From assembly GCF_002778285.1 (NCBI RefSeq), contig NZ_NESM01000001.1:700529-764528 (forward strand): a stretch of 64,000 nt of DNA, read 5' to 3'. The notes under the pieces were generated by a model, which saw only the letters and a list, made by a program, of their open reading frames with translations, made no database searches and was not told the origin of the DNA. The position numbers were made by a program, and so were the translations under genes. This document shows positions 62,730-64,000 of this stretch, piece after piece. The DNA is from Limnohabitans sp. 15K (lineage in GTDB: Bacteria; Pseudomonadota; Gammaproteobacteria; Burkholderiales; Burkholderiaceae_C). Within the stretch, counting starts at the first letter, position 1; each line of letters begins with the position of its first letter.

Positions 62730-63982
62730 CGGGGCAGTTCGATGGGCTAGAGGTCTGGTTGGATTGCGATTTGGGGCCCGCTTGTCTGGTGGGCCACTTG
62801 TCGCATGACCGAGGGCAGATTCGCTTTCATTACGACAAAGATTGGCTGAACGACCCGAGGGCTTTTGCGCTGGACCCCGATTTGTCTTTGGACGCGCACC
62901 CGTTTTTCCCCAAGCCGGAGCTGGGCAACTTTGGCGTGTTTCTCGACTCATCACCCGACCGCTGGGGACAGACGCTGATGAAACGGCGTGAGGCCTTGCT
63001 GGCCAAGGACCAAAAGCGTCCGGCCAAAACACTTTATGCGTGGGATTTCCTGATCGGCGTGCAGGATGTCACGCGGCAAGGGGCGTTGCGGTTTCGCCCA
63101 TCTGGCACGCAAACGTTTTTGGGCAACGATGCTTTTGCAGCGCCACCCGTGACCACGCTGCGCGAACTGGAGCAGGTGGCTTGGCAACTGACCCATAAGC
63201 GCATTGACGATCTCGATGCTTTGCGCAAATGGTTAACGGTTCTGGTGGCACCGGGTGCTTCGTTGGGGGGCGCTCGGCCCAAAGCCAACTTCTCAGAGCT
63301 GGACGGTTCTCTTTGGATTGGCAAATTCCCGGCGCGTGATGATGACCGTGATGTCGGGGCTTGGGAGTTCGTCACACATCAAATGGCCCAACGTGCAGGC
63401 ATCGATGTCCCTGCTGCAAAGCTGTTGCGCCTGGGTGGTGAGTTTCATACTTTTTGTGTGCAGCGCTTCGACCGTGTCGGTGGTCAGCGGCGGTTTTATG
63501 CATCGGCCATGACGCTGCTGCGCAAGGAGCAAAGCGAGGGCTGTAGTTATCTGGAATTGGCGCAGTTTCTGCGGGCCAGTGGCGATGCAGCGACGGTTCA
63601 ATCAGATCTGGCTCAGCTGTTCAGGCGCGTGGTGTTCAATGTGGCGGTAGGCAATCGGGACGACCATTTGCGCAATCACGGCTTTGTGTTGAGCTCAACG
63701 GGCTGGCGTTTGGCACCCGCGTTTGATGTGAACCCGAACATCGACAAAGCCGAGCATGTGCTGAACATTGACGATATGGACAACCGTCCTGACTTGCAAA
63801 CCGCGTTGAACACGGCCGCGTTTTACGGCCTGACGGCCGCACAAGGGCGGCATATCGTTGACGAGGTGATGGATGTCGTGGGCACTTGGCGCGATGTAGC
63901 GAGCCACGTCCGCATTTCTCGGGCAGATATCGAACTCACGGCCTCTGCGTTCAGTGCGCATGAGGCTTGGCAAAGGCCATGA
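62726..63982 (+). CDS. hipA: HipA-like Ser/Thr kinase toxin
   Basis: 418 residues, complete in the window with its stop at 63980-63982. The N-terminal HipA_N-type region is followed by the P-loop-like ASLGGARPKANF, the catalytic loop NRDDH (Asp312 of GNRDDHLRNHGF) and the metal-binding APAFDVNPN. HipA kinases phosphorylate glutamyl-tRNA synthetase or related targets and induce dormancy. It is translationally coupled to hipB. Confidence 0.9.
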   Translation: MTGQFDGLEVWLDCDLGPACLVGHLSHDRGQIRFHYDKDWLNDPRAFALDPDLSLDAHPFFPKPELGNFGVFLDSSPDRWGQTLMKRREALLAKDQKRPAKTLYAWDFLIGVQDVTRQGALRFRPSGTQTFLGNDAFAAPPVTTLRELEQVAWQLTHKRIDDLDALRKWLTVLVAPGASLGGARPKANFSELDGSLWIGKFPARDDDRDVGAWEFVTHQMAQRAGIDVPAAKLLRLGGEFHTFCVQRFDRVGGQRRFYASAMTLLRKEQSEGCSYLELAQFLRASGDAATVQSDLAQLFRRVVFNVAVGNRDDHLRNHGFVLSSTGWRLAPAFDVNPNIDKAEHVLNIDDMDNRPDLQTALNTAAFYGLTAAQGRHIVDEVMDVVGTWRDVASHVRISRADIELTASAFSAHEAWQRP

Positions 63983-64000
63983 AACGATCTCTATGCCCAA

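Overview
The window looks like a chromosomal segment of a high-GC beta-proteobacterium, most probably Comamonadaceae (Limnohabitans, Rhodoferax, Polaromonas or a relative). The reasons are the order rpmF-plsX-fabH-fabD-fabG, the rne/rluC divergence, hemC-hemD-hemX-hemY, three orphan Bug/TctC-type periplasmic binding proteins, and the DUF3501/Fe-S protein/rubrerythrin trio. The assignment comes from gene content alone; no search was run.

Layout. 1-4.4 kb (minus): fatty-acid/phospholipid operon with yceD and rpmF. 4.4-8.9 kb: Maf-type pyrophosphatase, RsmI-like methylase, SppA-type protease, Rieske protein, HAD phosphatase and RluC. 8.9-12.5 kb: a 590-base structured leader followed by rne (RNase E). 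12.5-16.6 kb (minus): hemC-hemD-hemX-hemY. 16.7-21.6 kb (plus): ppc, argH and a bacteriohemerythrin. 21.7-32.6 kb: a divergent hexuronate/aldarate catabolic cluster around a GntR/FCD regulator. Uronate dehydrogenase would make aldarates, several dehydratases (GudD, GudD-like, GarD, talarate/galactarate dehydratase) would make 5-keto-4-deoxyglucarate, GarL would split it and GarR would reduce tartronate semialdehyde; two Bug proteins probably bind the substrates. 32.7-36.1 kb: FMN-dependent 2-hydroxy-acid dehydrogenase, DinB and a dienoyl-CoA isomerase-like protein.

36.2-47.5 kb is an accessory, defence-like stretch. It holds a truncated-looking NYN protein, a histone-deacetylase-family amidohydrolase, a winged-helix/Fic fusion with a 30-base palindrome at its own promoter, an orphan antitoxin-like gene behind a palindrome, an MmeI-like single-chain type IIL restriction-modification enzyme, an AT-rich SIR2-domain gene, and a HigBA-type toxin-antitoxin pair bracketed by a roughly 315-base imperfect direct repeat of the 3' end of an SF1 helicase gene.

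47.5-61.8 kb returns to core genes: low-molecular-weight phosphatase, PACE efflux protein, queF, yaaA, truC, an old-yellow-enzyme, a third Bug protein, DUF3501/Fe-S/rubrerythrin, valS (with an in-frame palindromic insertion), galU, tusA, a Nudix hydrolase and cysM. A tRNA-Leu(CAA) and its terminator are followed by a hipBA module that ends the window. REP-like palindromes occur at three intergenic loci. I saw no rRNA, CRISPR array, complete insertion sequence or prophage.
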